A stretch of 64,000 bases of DNA from Fallopia convolvulus (Eukaryota; Streptophyta; Magnoliopsida; Caryophyllales; Polygonaceae). This document shows positions 32,315 through 43,962 of the stretch, in pieces; position 1 is the stretch's first letter, and every line of letters begins with the position of its first letter. Location: assembly GCA_964016875.1 (NCBI GenBank), contig OZ024721.1, positions 10,780,109-10,844,108 on the forward strand, written 5' to 3'. The notes below the pieces were generated by a model, which was not told the origin of the DNA, ran no database searches, and was given only the letters and a program-made list of their open reading frames with translations. The translations under genes and the position numbers were made by a program.

Positions 32315-32348
32315 CTCGTTAACGACATTGTCAGGGTCGTTAACGAAC
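32315..32348 (-). repeat. TCGTTAACGA pair, U5 of the solo LTR
   Basis: Cores at 32318 and 32339, 21 bp apart. Confidence 0.95.
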
Positions 32349-33085
32349 CACCGTACACAAAAGACTCAATCTAACGACCTAAATAAAACTCGGTACCGAG
32401 CCAACTAACTCAGCAACGAAATTCACTTAAGATAATTCAAATAAAAACAAAGATCTAGGACTAGGGACACCACAACATAGTCATGCATATAAACTTGTAA
32501 GAAGAATAGATCATGCCTTTAAATAGATAGAGTCATCAACCTTCGTTGACTATTAAGAAAATTAACCTACTTTCGTAACCCAATTCACTTAATTGCTTGT
32601 TTTGGATCTAAAGCTTGAAACTTTCGTATTCAAACAATATCAACCTTCAAGTTACTAACTTTCTCTTGCAATCAAGTTAAAAACTCAAATTACCTCAACT
32701 TTCATCTTGGTATAAGCACAACAAACAATCTCAATAATAGATAAAAGGCATTCAACACACAATCTTACTCATCAAACATGCTTAACTATGCCGGGCTTAA
32801 CCCCGATCCTAGAAAAGAAGACTACTCACTAATCATAACTATGAAACAAATAAATTTAACAAAAGAAATCATAGAAACGAATTACTACTCAAATTAATAA
32901 CAAAAAATTGCCTTACAGAAAATCAGAAGAAACCGAAAAGAAACAAAGCACCGAACCAAAATCTCGATCAACGAACTCGGTAACTTTCGTTCACCGACCT
33001 CCGAACTCGACTCCGATCCTCTCTCGACTCTATCGGCTCTTCCTCTTCTCTAAAAATCCACACCCTTCTAGGCTAAACAAGAGGG

Positions 33086-33094
33086 CTATTTATA
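33086..33094 (-). promoter_or_regulatory. TATA box of the solo LTR
   Basis: CTATTTATA, reading TATAAATAG on the minus strand. Confidence 0.7.
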
Positions 33095-33320
33095 CTAAAA
33101 AGGCTAAAAACTAATAAGGCTAGAAGATAAAAACTTTCCTAAAAAGATAGAAATAAAAACCTAAAAAGATAGAAATAAAATCTAGAAAGATAACAAGACC
33201 TAAAATGCATAATATAATAACCCTAAAAATCATAAAAAGATACTCTACCGACACGGAAATAATTTCCCGCACAGGATCGGTGAGTTACAAAGTCAACCCT
33301 CGAAATTTCTATCACGTGGC

Positions 33321-33377
33321 CTCGTTAACGAGCCCTCACATCCTCGTTAACGAGCCCTCACAGCCTCGTTAACGAGC
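33321..33377 (-). repeat. TCGTTAACGA triplet, U3 of the solo LTR
   Basis: Cores at 33324, 33346 and 33368, exactly 22 bp apart, all CTCGTTAACGAGCC. Confidence 0.95.
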
Positions 33378-33854
33378 CTGGGCTTGGTTTCTTCACACTT
33401 CATCTCGTAAAACTTGGACTCTGACTTCTCCATACTTGTATTCCTCCGTCTTTCTGTAGCGCTCCAAATTCAGCTCCATATAGCACCTTTTCCTTGCTAA
33501 AACCTACAAAATACACAAAATAGAGTAGCTTCCATACTTTCCATGAAAATATGCAAAACCATCAAAAAACACACAAATCTAAACCTAATTTTATCAAAAC
33601 TAAACCTAATAAACAAAGAAAACCTACTAAAAACACGAACATCAGGTTAGTTTTGTGTGTTTTTGGATAGTTTTGCATATTTTATGAAAAGTATGGAAGC
33701 TACTCCGTTTTATGTATTTTTGTAGGTTTTAGCAAGGAAAAGGTGCTGTTTGGAGCTGAATTTGGAGCGCTATGATGAAGGATGGAGGAATACAAGATGA
33801 AGAATTTGAAGTTTGAATTTTTGGAGTTGAAGTATTGAAGAAGCCAAGCCCAGG

Positions 33855-33889
33855 CTCGTTAACGAGGCTGTAAGGGCCCGTTAACGAGG
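33855..33889 (+). repeat. TCGTTAACGA pair, U3 of element A 3' LTR
   Basis: Cores at 33858 and 33880, 22 bp apart; the second is CCGTTAACGA. Confidence 0.93.
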
Positions 33890-34114
33890 CTACGAGATGA
33901 AGTTTTCGAGAGTTTGATTCTGTGACTCACCGATCCTGTGCGGGAATTTATTTCCGTGTCGGTAGAGTGTCTTTTTATAATTTTAGGGTTATTATATTAT
34001 GTATTTTAGGTCTTGTTATCTTTCTAGATTTTATTTCTATCTTTTAGGATTTTATTTCTATCTTTTTAGGAAAGTTTTTATCTTTTAGCCTTTTTATTTT
34101 CTAAGCCTTATTAA

Positions 34115-34123
34115 TATAAATAG
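34115..34123 (+). promoter_or_regulatory. TATA box, element A 3' LTR
   Basis: TATAAATAG, same position as in the 5' LTR. Confidence 0.7.
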
Positions 34124-34867
34124 CCCTCTTATTTAGCCTAGAAAAGGGGGAGACGAAGTAGAAATGCAAGGAGTAGAGAGAAGAGGAAGAGCCGAGATAG
34201 AGAGAGAGGATCGGAGTCGAGATCAAGGGCTCGGTGGACGAGAGTTACCGGGGTCGTTAGTCAGTATTTCGGTTCGGTACTTTGTATTTTTCGGTTTCTT
34301 CTGAATTTCTGTAAGACGATATTTCTTATTAATTTGAGTAGGGTTTTGTTTTCAATGATTTCTTTTGTTGAATTTATTTGTTTCTTAGTTATGAGTTGTG
34401 AGTAGTCTTCTTTTCTAGGGTCGGGGTTTAACCCGGCATAGTTATGCATGTTTGAGGAGTAAGATTATGTGTTGAATGCCTTCTATGTATTTTTGAGATT
34501 GTTTGTTGTGCTTAGACCTAGATGAAAGTCAAGGTGATTTGAGTTTTTAACTTGATTGAGAGAGAAAGTTATAGAGATATTGTTAGAATACGAAAGTTTC
34601 GAGCTTTGGATCCAAACCAAGAAATTGAGTGAATTAGTTTATGAAAGTAGATAAATTTACTTGTTGGTCAATGAAAGTTGATAATTTATCTATTTAAAGG
34701 CATGATCTTATCTTCTTACGAGTTTATATGCATGAGTATGTTGTGGTATCCCTTGTCCTAGATCTTTGTTTTTATTTGAATTCTCTTTAGTGATATTCGT
34801 TACTGAGTTTGTAGCCTCGGTACCGAACCTGTTTAGGTGGTTAGTTTTAGTCTTTTGTTTACGGTGG

Positions 34868-34901
34868 TTCGTTAACGACCCTGACAACATCGTTAACGAG
34901 G
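34868..34901 (+). repeat. TCGTTAACGA pair, U5 of element A 3' LTR
   Basis: Cores at 34871 and 34892, 21 bp apart. Confidence 0.95.
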
Positions 34902-35053
34902 TTGCTTGTTAGTGTTTCGCTTGTTTTTATTTGATTTTTAGTAGTCGATAAACAGACAACCTTGCTTCTCATGGAACGATCCTGACTCCCCTATACTCAG
35001 CGGGGTCTTGACTTATAAATTTATTTGTTGTCCTGAGTGAAGGCCCGTCAACA

Positions 35054-36532
35054 TAACGAGAAGCACAAAACTAGTATTGAGCAACTAACTTCCGATAACG
35101 AAGGGTTGCGCTCTCAACTTCGATCCGTCTCTTCCGTCTGCCGGCGCGCCCGAACGACGGACCGAGTGCAAACTAGTGGGGGAGAAGGTTCCTCACGAAA
35201 CCCTACTGGTTGGAGAGAGAGACCCTCTGAAACAAAGTTTGTTACCTCGCCGACAACTGTCCATGGGATTCCATCCTTCACCCCCGCACAGGACAACCAT
35301 ACTGGAGGGGAAGTAAGAGCGCCCATGCGCCTTCGATCTGCACTAGAAGTTAGCCCTCAACGCTTCGAAGATGACATCATGGACGATGAAGTGGATTGGG
35401 ACCATCGTCGTCTCCGAGACCTAGAAAACATCATCCGAAACCAGTTCAAGATGTTCACCGAGAAACTCGCAAAGATCCCTAGGGTCCGTCGGCCCATCGA
35501 GAAGGAAGCGGTTGACTGTTATGACGAGTCACCCTTCGCTCCTCACATCGCTCAGGTCAAAATACCGAAGAAGTTCTCAGTGCTGAGCATGAGTCCTTAT
35601 GACGGAATGAGAGACCCCGATGAGCACATAGCTATATTTAAACATAAGATGATGACCGGCGCCGTCCCTTATCACTCTCGGGAAGCATTGATGTGTAAGG
35701 GCTTTGGAGCGGCTCTTGTAGGGCCGAATCTGAAGTGGTTTGTTAATCTTCAACGGGGAAGCATTCGTTCTTTCGCCGAGTTGATGGATTCCTTCAGAGT
35801 CCAGTTTGCTAGCGGCCGGAGGTTCGAGAAACAGTCCAGCGATTTGTACCGGGTTATCCAAAAACTAGAAGAATCCACCCGGGAGTACCTGGACAGGTTC
35901 AACCGCGAAAAGATTTCCATCCCGCACTGTGATGTGCCAACTACTATGGAAGCCTTTCGGCAGGGGGTTAACCATGATGGAGATCTCTATAAGGAGCTCA
36001 CCAGGCACCCTAGCCACAACTTTGAAGATGTTTAAACTAAGGTCCTAGCGCAGATCTAGCTTGAAGAAGACCTGAAAATGAGAAATCCCGTGAGCATTTG
36101 TGGAAGGGTGGAAGGGTGGAGAAGAAAGCCACGCCAGATCATCGCTGGGAATGCCGCGACCAACCGTATCAACGCCCTCATCCAAACGCGGTGAAGGTAA
36201 ATGTCACCGAGGCCAAACCCCCAAACCGTTACCACGAGTTTAATTGTGGCATATCCCTAGAGGAACTCATGAAGAATAAAGCCCTAACGGTGCGGGGCGT
36301 CAGGTGGCCAAAAAGAAACGAGAAACCCTACCCAAACAAGGATATGAGCAAGTGGTGCGACTTCCACGACGACTATGGTCACATAACCAAAGAGTGCGTG
36401 GCGCTAAGAGGAGAAATTGCTTATCCCGTATCCCGAGGAAGGATTACAGAAGTAGCACCCAACACACAAGTTCCTCCGAACATGGTAGAAGCCTCACGTG
36501 CAGGAAGGCCAGCGTCGCCAGTACCCGCCTAG
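35054..36532 (+). pseudogene. Tat gag, main part
   Basis: Resumes directly after element A in a coiled-coil stretch (IEQLTSDNEGLRSQLR). The Retrotrans_gag domain lies at about 35590-36020 (MSPYDGMRDPDEHIAIFKHK, LKWFVNLQRGSIRSFAELMD, REYLDRFNREK). A TAA at 36033-36035 and a frameshift precede the C-terminal part (36098-36532), which has a histidine/cysteine motif (KWCDFHDDYGHITKECVALR) typical of Tat Gag. It should package element RNA; this copy cannot make the whole protein. Confidence 0.88.
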
Positions 36533-36592
36533 GTAGTGAATATAATCATAGGGGGTCGAGCGTGTGTGGTCTTACATACTCAGTAACTAAAA

Positions 36593-37038
36593 GGAATGCA
36601 CTAGAAAATACTTTCTGTCGCCCTGTGCAGATGAAAAAAGACGTCGCCAATCTCGCGATACACTTTGATGAAGATGACGTCAATAGTCTCGAAGGACCTC
36701 ACCACGATGGTCTTCTGATCTCCCTCTCAATAGGGAACGTGGTGGTCAAGTGAGTCCTCATCGACACCGAAAGCTCTACCAATCTCATAACATTGGGAGC
36801 GCTGAAGGAGATGGGATTGAGCGAGGATGATGTAGAAAGGAATCCAACTCAATTGGTAGGGTTTGGTGGAGAATTGAAGCACACTATAGGTGACATCATC
36901 CTTCCCAGGTACGCAAAGGGCATAAACATCCAGGTTAGATACTCTGTGATGGATTGTCCTTCATGTTATAATGTGATAATGGGAAGACCATGGCTCCACG
37001 ATATGAGGGCAGCTCTTCCACCTACTGTCAGACGTTAA
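36593..37038 (+). pseudogene. Tat protease
   Basis: Retropepsin-like fold: LLISLSIGNVVVK, then VLIDTESSTNLITLGALKEM, and the terminal NVIMGRPWLHDMRA. The active-site DTG is DTE, and a TGA at 36751-36753 lies just before it, so this copy is dead. The following 180 bp to 37217 is a degenerate, lysine/glutamate-rich linker. Confidence 0.85.
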
Positions 37039-37217
37039 AATTCCCAACACCCTGGGGGGTTCAGGAGATTCGAGGAGATCAGAGGACATCGAGAGAATGC
37101 TACAAGTCGGTCTTAAAGTCGATCGCCAATCAGAAGTCAGCGTAACAATTAACAAAAGCCACTACTTCCATCACTCCAAAAGAGAAAGAAAAAGAAAAGG
37201 AAAAAGAAGACGAGCGG

Positions 37218-38625
37218 GTGGAAGAAGTGGTCATAGACCAATCAAGCCTTAATCGGTCTGTCAAGATTGGTATAGACTTGGAAACGTCCATGAGGGACGA
37301 GCTGATAGACTTCCTGAGTAAGGATACCGAATGCTTCACGTGGTCTCACGAAGACATGGTAGGAATCAACCTGGAGGTCATCATACACAAGTTGAATGTG
37401 GACCCAAATCACCCACCAGTAAAACCGAAAAGAAGGAAATTCGCCATGGACAGGAACAAGATAGTAGACGAGGAAGTAGGAAAGCTAATGGAGACTAGCA
37501 AGATCAAAGAATTCAAGTATCCGGAATGGCTAGCTAATGTAGTTGTCATACCCAAGAAAAATGGAAACTGGAGGATGTGTGTGGACTTCACGGATTTGAA
37601 TAAGGCTTGTCCCAAAGATTCATTCCCATTGCCTCACATAGACTCCCTAGAAGATGCCACGGCGGGTCATCAGTTGTTAACCTTCATGGATCCCTTCAAC
37701 GGGTAAAATCCGGATGGAAGAAAGCGACCAGGAGAAGACATCTTTCATAACTAGCAAAGGAACTTATTGCTATAAAGTCATGCCTTTTGGACTGCGGAAC
37801 GTTGGCGCCACATGCCAGAGACTAGTGAGCAAAATGTTCCAAACCCAGATCGGAGAAACCATGGAAGTATATATAGGAGACATGCTCATCATGTCAAAGA
37901 AAGTTGTAGACCACCGCCTTCATCTAGAAGAGGCATTCGAGATCCTGAAGCAGTACAACATGAAATTAAACCCACAGAAGTGTACCTTCGGCGTGAAATC
38001 TGGGAAATTCCTAGGGTACTTAGTCACCCAATGAGGAATGGAAGCGAGCCTAGAACAGGTTCGCGCTATAGTGTCACTAAAGTCTCCAAGGTGTGTGAAA
38101 GATGTCCAAAAGCTCACTAGGAAGATCATCGCGTTGAATAGGTTCATTTCCAAGTCAGCAGATCGCTGCCGCTTGTTCTACAAAGAAAAAATGTTTCCAG
38201 TGGACTCACCGACATGAAGAAGCTTTCCAAGAGTTGAAAAAATACTTCTCTGATCCCCTGATCCTTGCAAAACCAGAAGAGGGGGAGACCTTACCCTAGT
38301 ACCTGGTCGTTTCCAAGCAAGATATCAGTGGGGTGCTTGTTCGCGAACAGGATGGGCAACAACAACATGTGTACTATGTAAGTATTACCCTCCTACCAGC
38401 TAAAACTTGCTACTCTTCTTTGTAGAAATTGATAGTAGCACTGGTCATGTGCTCCAATAAACTTCGTCCTTATTTCGAGTCACACATGATCGTGGTAAGA
38501 TCCACACATCCCTTAAAGACGTTCATGCATAAACCCGAGTTTATGGGAAGAATGGCCAAGTGGGCAATTCACCTGAGCGGATTCGACATTTAGTATGAGC
38601 CTCGAACTTCGCTAAAATCACAAGC
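37218..38625 (+). pseudogene. Tat reverse transcriptase and RNase H
   Basis: RT motifs: KLMETSKIKEFKYPEWLANV, VVIPKKNGNWRMCVDFTDLN, ACPKDSFPLPHID, CYKVMPFGLRNVGATCQRLV and KLNPQKCTFGVKSGKFLGY. The catalytic YVDD box is YIGD (EVYIGDMLIM), so one metal-binding aspartate is lost. A stop (about 37704) and frameshift separate the palm halves. The region 38040-38620 holds the degenerate connection and RNase H, with several stops. Confidence 0.88.
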
Positions 38626-38626
38626 A

Positions 38627-39080
38627 TTGGCCAACTTTGTGGTTCATTTTAGTCCTACCACGGAAGAAAGAACGGAGTCGGTTGAGTTGATGACGCTAGA
38701 AGCAAAGTCTCCAGTCAAATGGACGCTTCACACAGACGGCGCATCCAATGTTGAAGGAACAAGGATAGGAGTAGTCCTAAAATCAACACAGGGGGATAGG
38801 GTGACACAATCCGTGAGATGCACGTTCGAGGCCACAAACAATGAAGTAGAGTATGAGGCTCCAATTTTTGGCTTAACCCTTACAAATGACTTATCCATAC
38901 AGTCCTAAAATTGTTTAAAGCCAGAGATGAAAGAATGGCGGTTTATCTAGGAGTGGTGAAGGGTTTAATCCCTCAGTTTGAGAAAATATCCTTCACACAT
39001 ATCCCAAGAGAACAGAACACCCAAGCAGATTCTCTCGCCCGTTTAGCTTCAGCCATCGACCCTAATGAATATCCCGTGAT
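38627..39080 (+). pseudogene. Second RNase H-like domain of the Tat element
   Basis: WTLHTDGASNVEGTRIGVVL and FEATNNEVEYEAPIFGL form an RNase H fold start; after a frameshift near 38908, FTHIPREQNTQADSLARLAS completes it. A second RNase H between the first one and the integrase marks the Tat lineage. Confidence 0.85.
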
Positions 39081-39399
39081 TCCAATGGTCCATATAATGG
39101 TTCCTTCCATCAAGAGAGCCCATACCGATAATGGTAGTAAATCTCGTGAAGCGACCGGAGATGTCACCACTCTCAGACTTGTGTTCTCCAAGGACGTCTT
39201 CATGAAAATCGACGATGTTGACGTCAGGAACTTCCAGAATGACTCTAATCCAAATCATTCTTTGGACGATTTGGGTCATGACGAAGACTCCCTCGTTCCC
39301 TCTGAGGTCAATGAGGAGCCATGGACCCAACCATACCTTGATTGTCTGGTCGAAGGGAAACTCCCAAAAGATAAAACAGGAGCCAAATATGCTGAAAAT

Positions 39400-40558
39400 A
39401 AGAGCTGCACGGTTGACAGTTGAGAATGGAATGCTATTCCATCGATCGGCAGTAGGCACGCTTCAGTCCTGCTTAACCAAGGGAGGTGTCCAGAAACTTC
39501 TTGGGGAACTACACGAAGGAGATTGTGGGAACCATACAGGAGGAAGAAGTCTATCCAACAAAGCCCTTCGTCAGGGGTGGTACTGGCCCACCACGCGAAA
39601 AGATGTTGTAGACTTCAGCCGTAAGTGCGACGCTTGTCAGAGGCACGCACCAACAGCACACTAGCCACCCGAACCACTCTTTCCCACACTCACGTCGTGG
39701 CCGTTCATGCGCTGGGGAATGGAAATAGTCCAGAAGTTACCCCCTTCGTTCGGACAAAGAGTATTTTTCCTCGCAATGACCGATTACTTCTCTAAGTGGA
39801 TCGAAGTCGAAGCCTACCGGGAAATCAAGGATAAACAGGTAATTTCCTTCATCATTAGAAATATCCTTTGTCGTTTCGGGGTTCCTTCGGAGATTGTATG
39901 TGACAACGGTTCTCAATTTATAAGTCAGAGGACTAGAGACTTTTGCAGTCACTAGAACATTAACTTAGTCACTTCGACACCTCGCTACCCCCAGTCTAAA
40001 GGGCAAGCCGAAGCTAGCAATAAGGTGATTGTGAACAACCTGAAGAAGCGTCTAGCCAAAGCCAAGGGGAATTGGGACGACGAGTTACCTTACGTCCTTT
40101 GGGCTGACCGAAAAACACCTAAGGTATCGACCGGGCAGTCTCTCTTCTCTTTGACGAATGGATGTGAAGCGGTTATTCCTGCCGAAATTATCATCCCCAC
40201 ATCTCGTTCCAGTTTCTTGACCGAAGAGCAGATTCGCCTCGAGCTATTGGCCGACCTAGACACCTCAGATGAGCTCCTTGACAAGTCCTGACTTAGCCTA
40301 GCCAAGCACCAACGTCAAGTCATCCAAAGCTACAATCAGAATGTCAGGATTTGAACTTTCCGAGTGGGCGATTGGGTGTTACGAAAAGTCTTCCAGAACA
40401 CCCTCGAAACCAAATCGGGCAAGTTAGCCCCAACGTGGGAAGGACCATACAAGATAACCAAAGTCGTCGGCCAAGGCACATACCAACTCGAATCCAAAGA
40501 TGGTGACGTTGTCCCTCGAAGCTGAAACGCGGTACACCTATTGAAGTATCACTTCTGA
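39400..40558 (+). pseudogene. Tat integrase
   Basis: The HHCC zinc-binding region is at about 39505-39650 (HEGDCGNHTGGRSLSNKALR, CDACQRHA). The catalytic core follows: RWGMEIVQKLP has Glu where the first catalytic Asp is normal; IVCDNGSQF keeps the second Asp; QSKGQAEASNK keeps the Glu. Stops near 39662 and 39953 split it. The C-terminal domain (GDWVLRKV, KLAPTWEGPYKITKV) ends near 40558. It would join element DNA to the genome but is inactive here. Confidence 0.88.
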
Positions 40559-41291
40559 AGAAGCCTCCGCAAATCAGACGCAAGACGTTCGAGGTCATCC
40601 ATCCTTAGTTGCTAGTTTGTTTTTATCTCAGTTTGTTCCTTCATCAGTTTGTATGCAATCTACTTGACTCTATGAGAATACTTGTGTGAAAAAACCATGT
40701 TGCCATGTTTCGTTTTGCTAAATGAATGATTTCTGTTTGCATCTCTATCTGCTATCAACCATGCCTCGTTTCACATATTTTTAAGTTTATAGAACGTAAA
40801 GCATATTTTATTGAAATTATCATAGGATAGAATACATCATCAGGGTAAACACCCGCACAAACGAAAATCCTAAACGACAGAGGTATTTAATCCTAGACCG
40901 AAGATGTCTTCGATCAACGGAACATCCCGAGCGCACGCTTCGACGCGATAGCCATCATTCGCTAGAGGACATTCTTCGATATACGCAGCTGCCACGAGTA
41001 ACGAATGACTTCTAACGGGGTCTTCGTCTTAAAGCCTTCTGTCAGAAGCATCCAATCGTCCCGAAACATATGCACACGAAGGTGGGACTATACAAAGCTG
41101 ATACATGCAGAATATCCAAAGAAATCAAGCAAAGCGCACAAGTAAAACATAAAACAATCCAGACTCCACCCTTCCACTCCTAGTGGGGAGCCTTGTCCAA
41201 ATTAGGGAAATCATTGTTTTCGGCTTTAAAACGGCTCGTACACACCAAAAGTAACTTGTTCAGGTAAAAATGTCAGAAATGGCAAAAGAAA
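40559..41291 (+). other. Non-coding spacer of the Tat element
   Basis: No gene recognised. It lies between the integrase end and the 3' end of the convergent antisense gene. Confidence 0.5.
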
Positions 41292-43179
41292 TTACAAGGG
41301 CGCGCAACCCTTATCATCTTCCTTGTCTGAGGAATCCTTTAGTTGTTCCATTCCATTTGCCGAAAGACCGCCCAATCCTTCTCCAATCTCAAGTGCAGCT
41401 ACGACGCCCGCTTCGCGATCGCCACCATCTTCCTCATCATCAAGATCCCCCTCCTCCGTCTCCTCTTCCAAGAGACCCAAGGAGGCGAAGATCTCGTCGC
41501 CCGAGGCCGGCCTATCGGGAGGATAGCATTCATGGAAGGTCGTGATCTCTGCATCCAGGTCCTAACTTAAGTGTTGACCCGCTACGAATTGCTTAATCGT
41601 CTCCACTCGCGACATCATTGAGAAATAAGCCACGATCTCACCAACTTCCTTGAGGGTCTTCCTGTTCACAACTTCAAGCTCAGCAATCTTGGAACGGTCT
41701 AAGGCAGCTTTCCAATAATGACGCTTAACCGCTTTTGTCAACTTTACGATTTTACCAACGTCTACCTTTTGACGTTCGACATCGGTCATCACTTCCCTTT
41801 CCAAGCCAATCTTCTCGGCATCCCACCTCAACTGGTGCTCCCTCAAACCCTTATCCTCCTTATCGGCTGCATCCGCTACCCACAAAACGCCTTGCAAGGC
41901 CTAAGAACAGAATATCAGTTAGAATAATGTGCGGAGGAAGAGAGAAAGACAAGGCGAGAGCAACACCTAGCTTCGAGATCATAAGAAAAACATCTCTCAC
42001 CAAAGCAGGGGTGGGTGCGTCCAAACGAGGTTTCTTAGAACCGTGAGCATCGCGAAGCCTTTTCCACAAGTCCGAAGGAAAATTGTCTTCCATATCGATG
42101 ACCTCTGTAGCGTTCGGCGACCACCGTTTGACTAGGGTCACTTTAGCAACAACCTCAACTTTCACCTTTGGGTCCAAAAGGAGGTTTCATGTCACTTGAT
42201 CACAACTTGCATTGGATCATGGCCGTTGCTGAAAAATTCCATCCCAGAGAAGATGAGGCTTCCAAGTAAAATAAAAATAAATTATCAATCATGAAAGAGT
42301 AGATAAGAACAGGTAGAGAACGGTCAATGAATGGCGTGTACCAGTGGATTTCGTTGTAGGTTTCACAATCGCTTTGGTGGCCGTCACAGACACGGGAATT
42401 CCATCTTCAATTGTCTTTTCGGAGTCGCTTGACTCCGCATCGTCCTCCCCATCGGATTGGTCCTCTGACAAGGCCACCGTCTTAGTACTAGACTCGCCTT
42501 CAAGCATGAACTCCGCAGATTTCCGGTAGGTCCGTCTCGCCTCGGGAAGGAATAAGATCTTCCTGCATGCCTCCGATTCCAAGACATGGGCATCCAAACC
42601 CGGTGGAACTACATGCAAAAATCACCCAGAGAGAAAGATTAACAAGGGGAACAGGCGTTTGGGAAACGAAGCAAAGAATAGAGATGTGAGTATTTACCTT
42701 TGGATATCCCACGTGTCAGAAAAAGCCGCTTGGTACATCGAGCCTAATGTTGATCTTTCCACAAAGAAGAAACGGGTAGCCCAATCCTTGTCATTCATCT
42801 TTGACTTCGGGATTAATGGGTTCTTGGTGTCCCTAGCGTGAAGATTGAAATGGCCAGCCCTAAGCGGGCACACTCTATAAGCACATAACAGGTCAGACAC
42901 CGAAAACTCGATCTTCTCCTTCGAGCACACCTCACTAATTTGGTACAAGATCTTCCACAAAGACGGCATCAATTGCACCAGAGATGCCTTGAGGGACAGC
43001 AAGAAGTTTAGAGCCAGAGTGGAAAAAGGAAATTGAGTCCCCAAGGTGAAAGGATACTGTAGAAAATAGACCCACCCTTCCTTTACCCAGTCAACAACCT
43101 CGTGAGTAGGGAAATCGAAGTTGGTATCGGCCGGGAAGCCATGGTTTTTAATGACTTTCTCCACTTCTTCAAAAGACAT
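41292..43179 (-). pseudogene. Antisense multi-exon ORF of the Tat element (gypsy-type 'transposase_28'-like)
   Basis: Read on the minus strand, exon 1 (43179-42698) opens MSFEEVEKVIKNHGFP and contains a block (PFSTLALNFLLSLKASLVQL, MPSLWKILYQISEVC, DLLCAYRV) like the plant 'putative gypsy type transposon' family. It ends at AAAG|GTAAATA. Exon 2 begins at 42608 after a TTTTTGCATGTAG acceptor and ends at 42342 before GTACAC; it is acidic and Ser-rich. Exon 3 (about 42231-41967) ends at a GTGTTG donor. Exon 4 starts at 41900 after TTCTTAG and is a Lys/Glu-rich coiled coil. A final acidic piece reaches 41292. An in-frame stop in exon 3 suggests decay. Antisense ORFs at this place are known in Tat relatives; their function is not known. 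Confidence 0.7.
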
Positions 43180-43510
43180 GGAGCAAGGACGACAATCGTG
43201 GGGTTCGAGAGAGTGGGAGGATTTAAAACCAAGTCTACAAGCTTCTTCTTAACCATGGTGGAGTAAATCAAAGAAAATCTGAGAGAGAAGGCAAGGAGAA
43301 GATGAAAGAGAAGGGAGATAAGAGCAAACAAAAGCGTATCTTGGAGGAGCTTGCGCTCGGGGTAATTATGGCCTGAGTGACATGACTTCTCGTCTTCCCA
43401 AAGATGATCAGACGGATGGCGTGAATCCACGTGTTTCCCATCGATTGTAGAGGATGCGGCAAATCTGATCAAAATCCCGCCGGTAGATTTGGATCAAGAT
43501 TTGGAGGTAT

Positions 43511-43643
43511 TGTTAAGCCCAAAAATAAGTCGGCCCATTTGACAATATTAGCCCAAGAACGAGTGAGGAATCGCAAGGGAACGTGAAGACAGAAATCTTG
43601 GAGAACTGGAAGAAGTTAATGGTCAGTCAATGAAGGAAGAAGG
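43511..43643 (+). repeat. Start of the Tat 3' LTR
   Basis: TGTTAAGCCCAAAAATAAGT matches the 5' LTR start at 13964. Element C interrupts it at 43644; the rest is outside the window. GATTTGGAGG just before it is the likely polypurine tract. Confidence 0.85.
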
Positions 43644-43793
43644 TGTTGAGAGGGTATTCTTGACAACAAATAAATTTATAAGTCAAGACCCCGCTGAGTA
43701 TAGCGAAGTCAGGATCGTTCCACGGGAAGCACGGTTGTTTGTCTATCAACTACTAAAAACAAAGCAAAACAACACAAAACACTTAAGACCAAC

Positions 43794-43827
43794 CTCGTTA
43801 ACGACTTTGTCAGGGTCGTTAACGAAC
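43794..43827 (-). repeat. TCGTTAACGA pair, U5 of the element C 3' LTR
   Basis: Cores at 43797 and 43818, 21 bp apart. Confidence 0.95.
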
Positions 43828-43962
43828 CGGGATGACTTTACGAACTCACACTAACGACCTAAACTAAGGTTCGGTATCGAGGCAAGTAACTCGATAACGA
43901 ATGTAACGGATGCAAACTCATATAAGAATAAAAACCTAGGACAAGGGTAACCACAACATAGC

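Larger units (their letters stand above)
32164..33644 (-). mobile_element. Solo LTR of a related Athila-like family, minus orientation
   Basis: Runs from TGTTGAGAGGG to CGAACATCA, 1481 bp, flanked by GGTTC (32159-32163) and GGTTA (33645-33649); the undisturbed 5' LTR reads GGGTTAG at this point, so one base of the left copy has changed. On the minus strand it starts TGATGTTCG like the host LTR, and its TATA box is at 33086-33094. Only a single LTR remains, which normally results from LTR-LTR recombination. Confidence 0.93.
16058..35053 (+). mobile_element. Athila-like non-autonomous element A, with three nested insertions
   Basis: LTRs start TGATGTTCGTATTTTTGG and end CCCGTCAACA. The target duplication TAACG is at 16053-16057 and 35054-35058. 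With the nested MITE, element B and solo LTR removed, the element is about 10.4 kb: 5' LTR, tRNA-Asp PBS, gag-protease, non-coding block, Athila ORF1-like gene, long 3' UTR, 3' LTR. No reverse transcriptase, RNase H or integrase is present, so it would have needed enzymes in trans. Confidence 0.93.
32087..35053 (+). repeat. 3' LTR of element A, split by a reversed solo LTR
   Basis: Native parts are 32087-32163 and 33650-35053, 1481 bp together against 1489 bp in the 5' LTR. TATA box at 34115-34123. Ends CCCGTCAACA followed by the TAACG duplication. Confidence 0.93.

Noticed and set aside
16340..34901. CRISPR-like or satellite array
   Set aside because: The palindromes come as dispersed pairs in a eukaryotic retrotransposon, without unique spacers of fixed length or associated genes.
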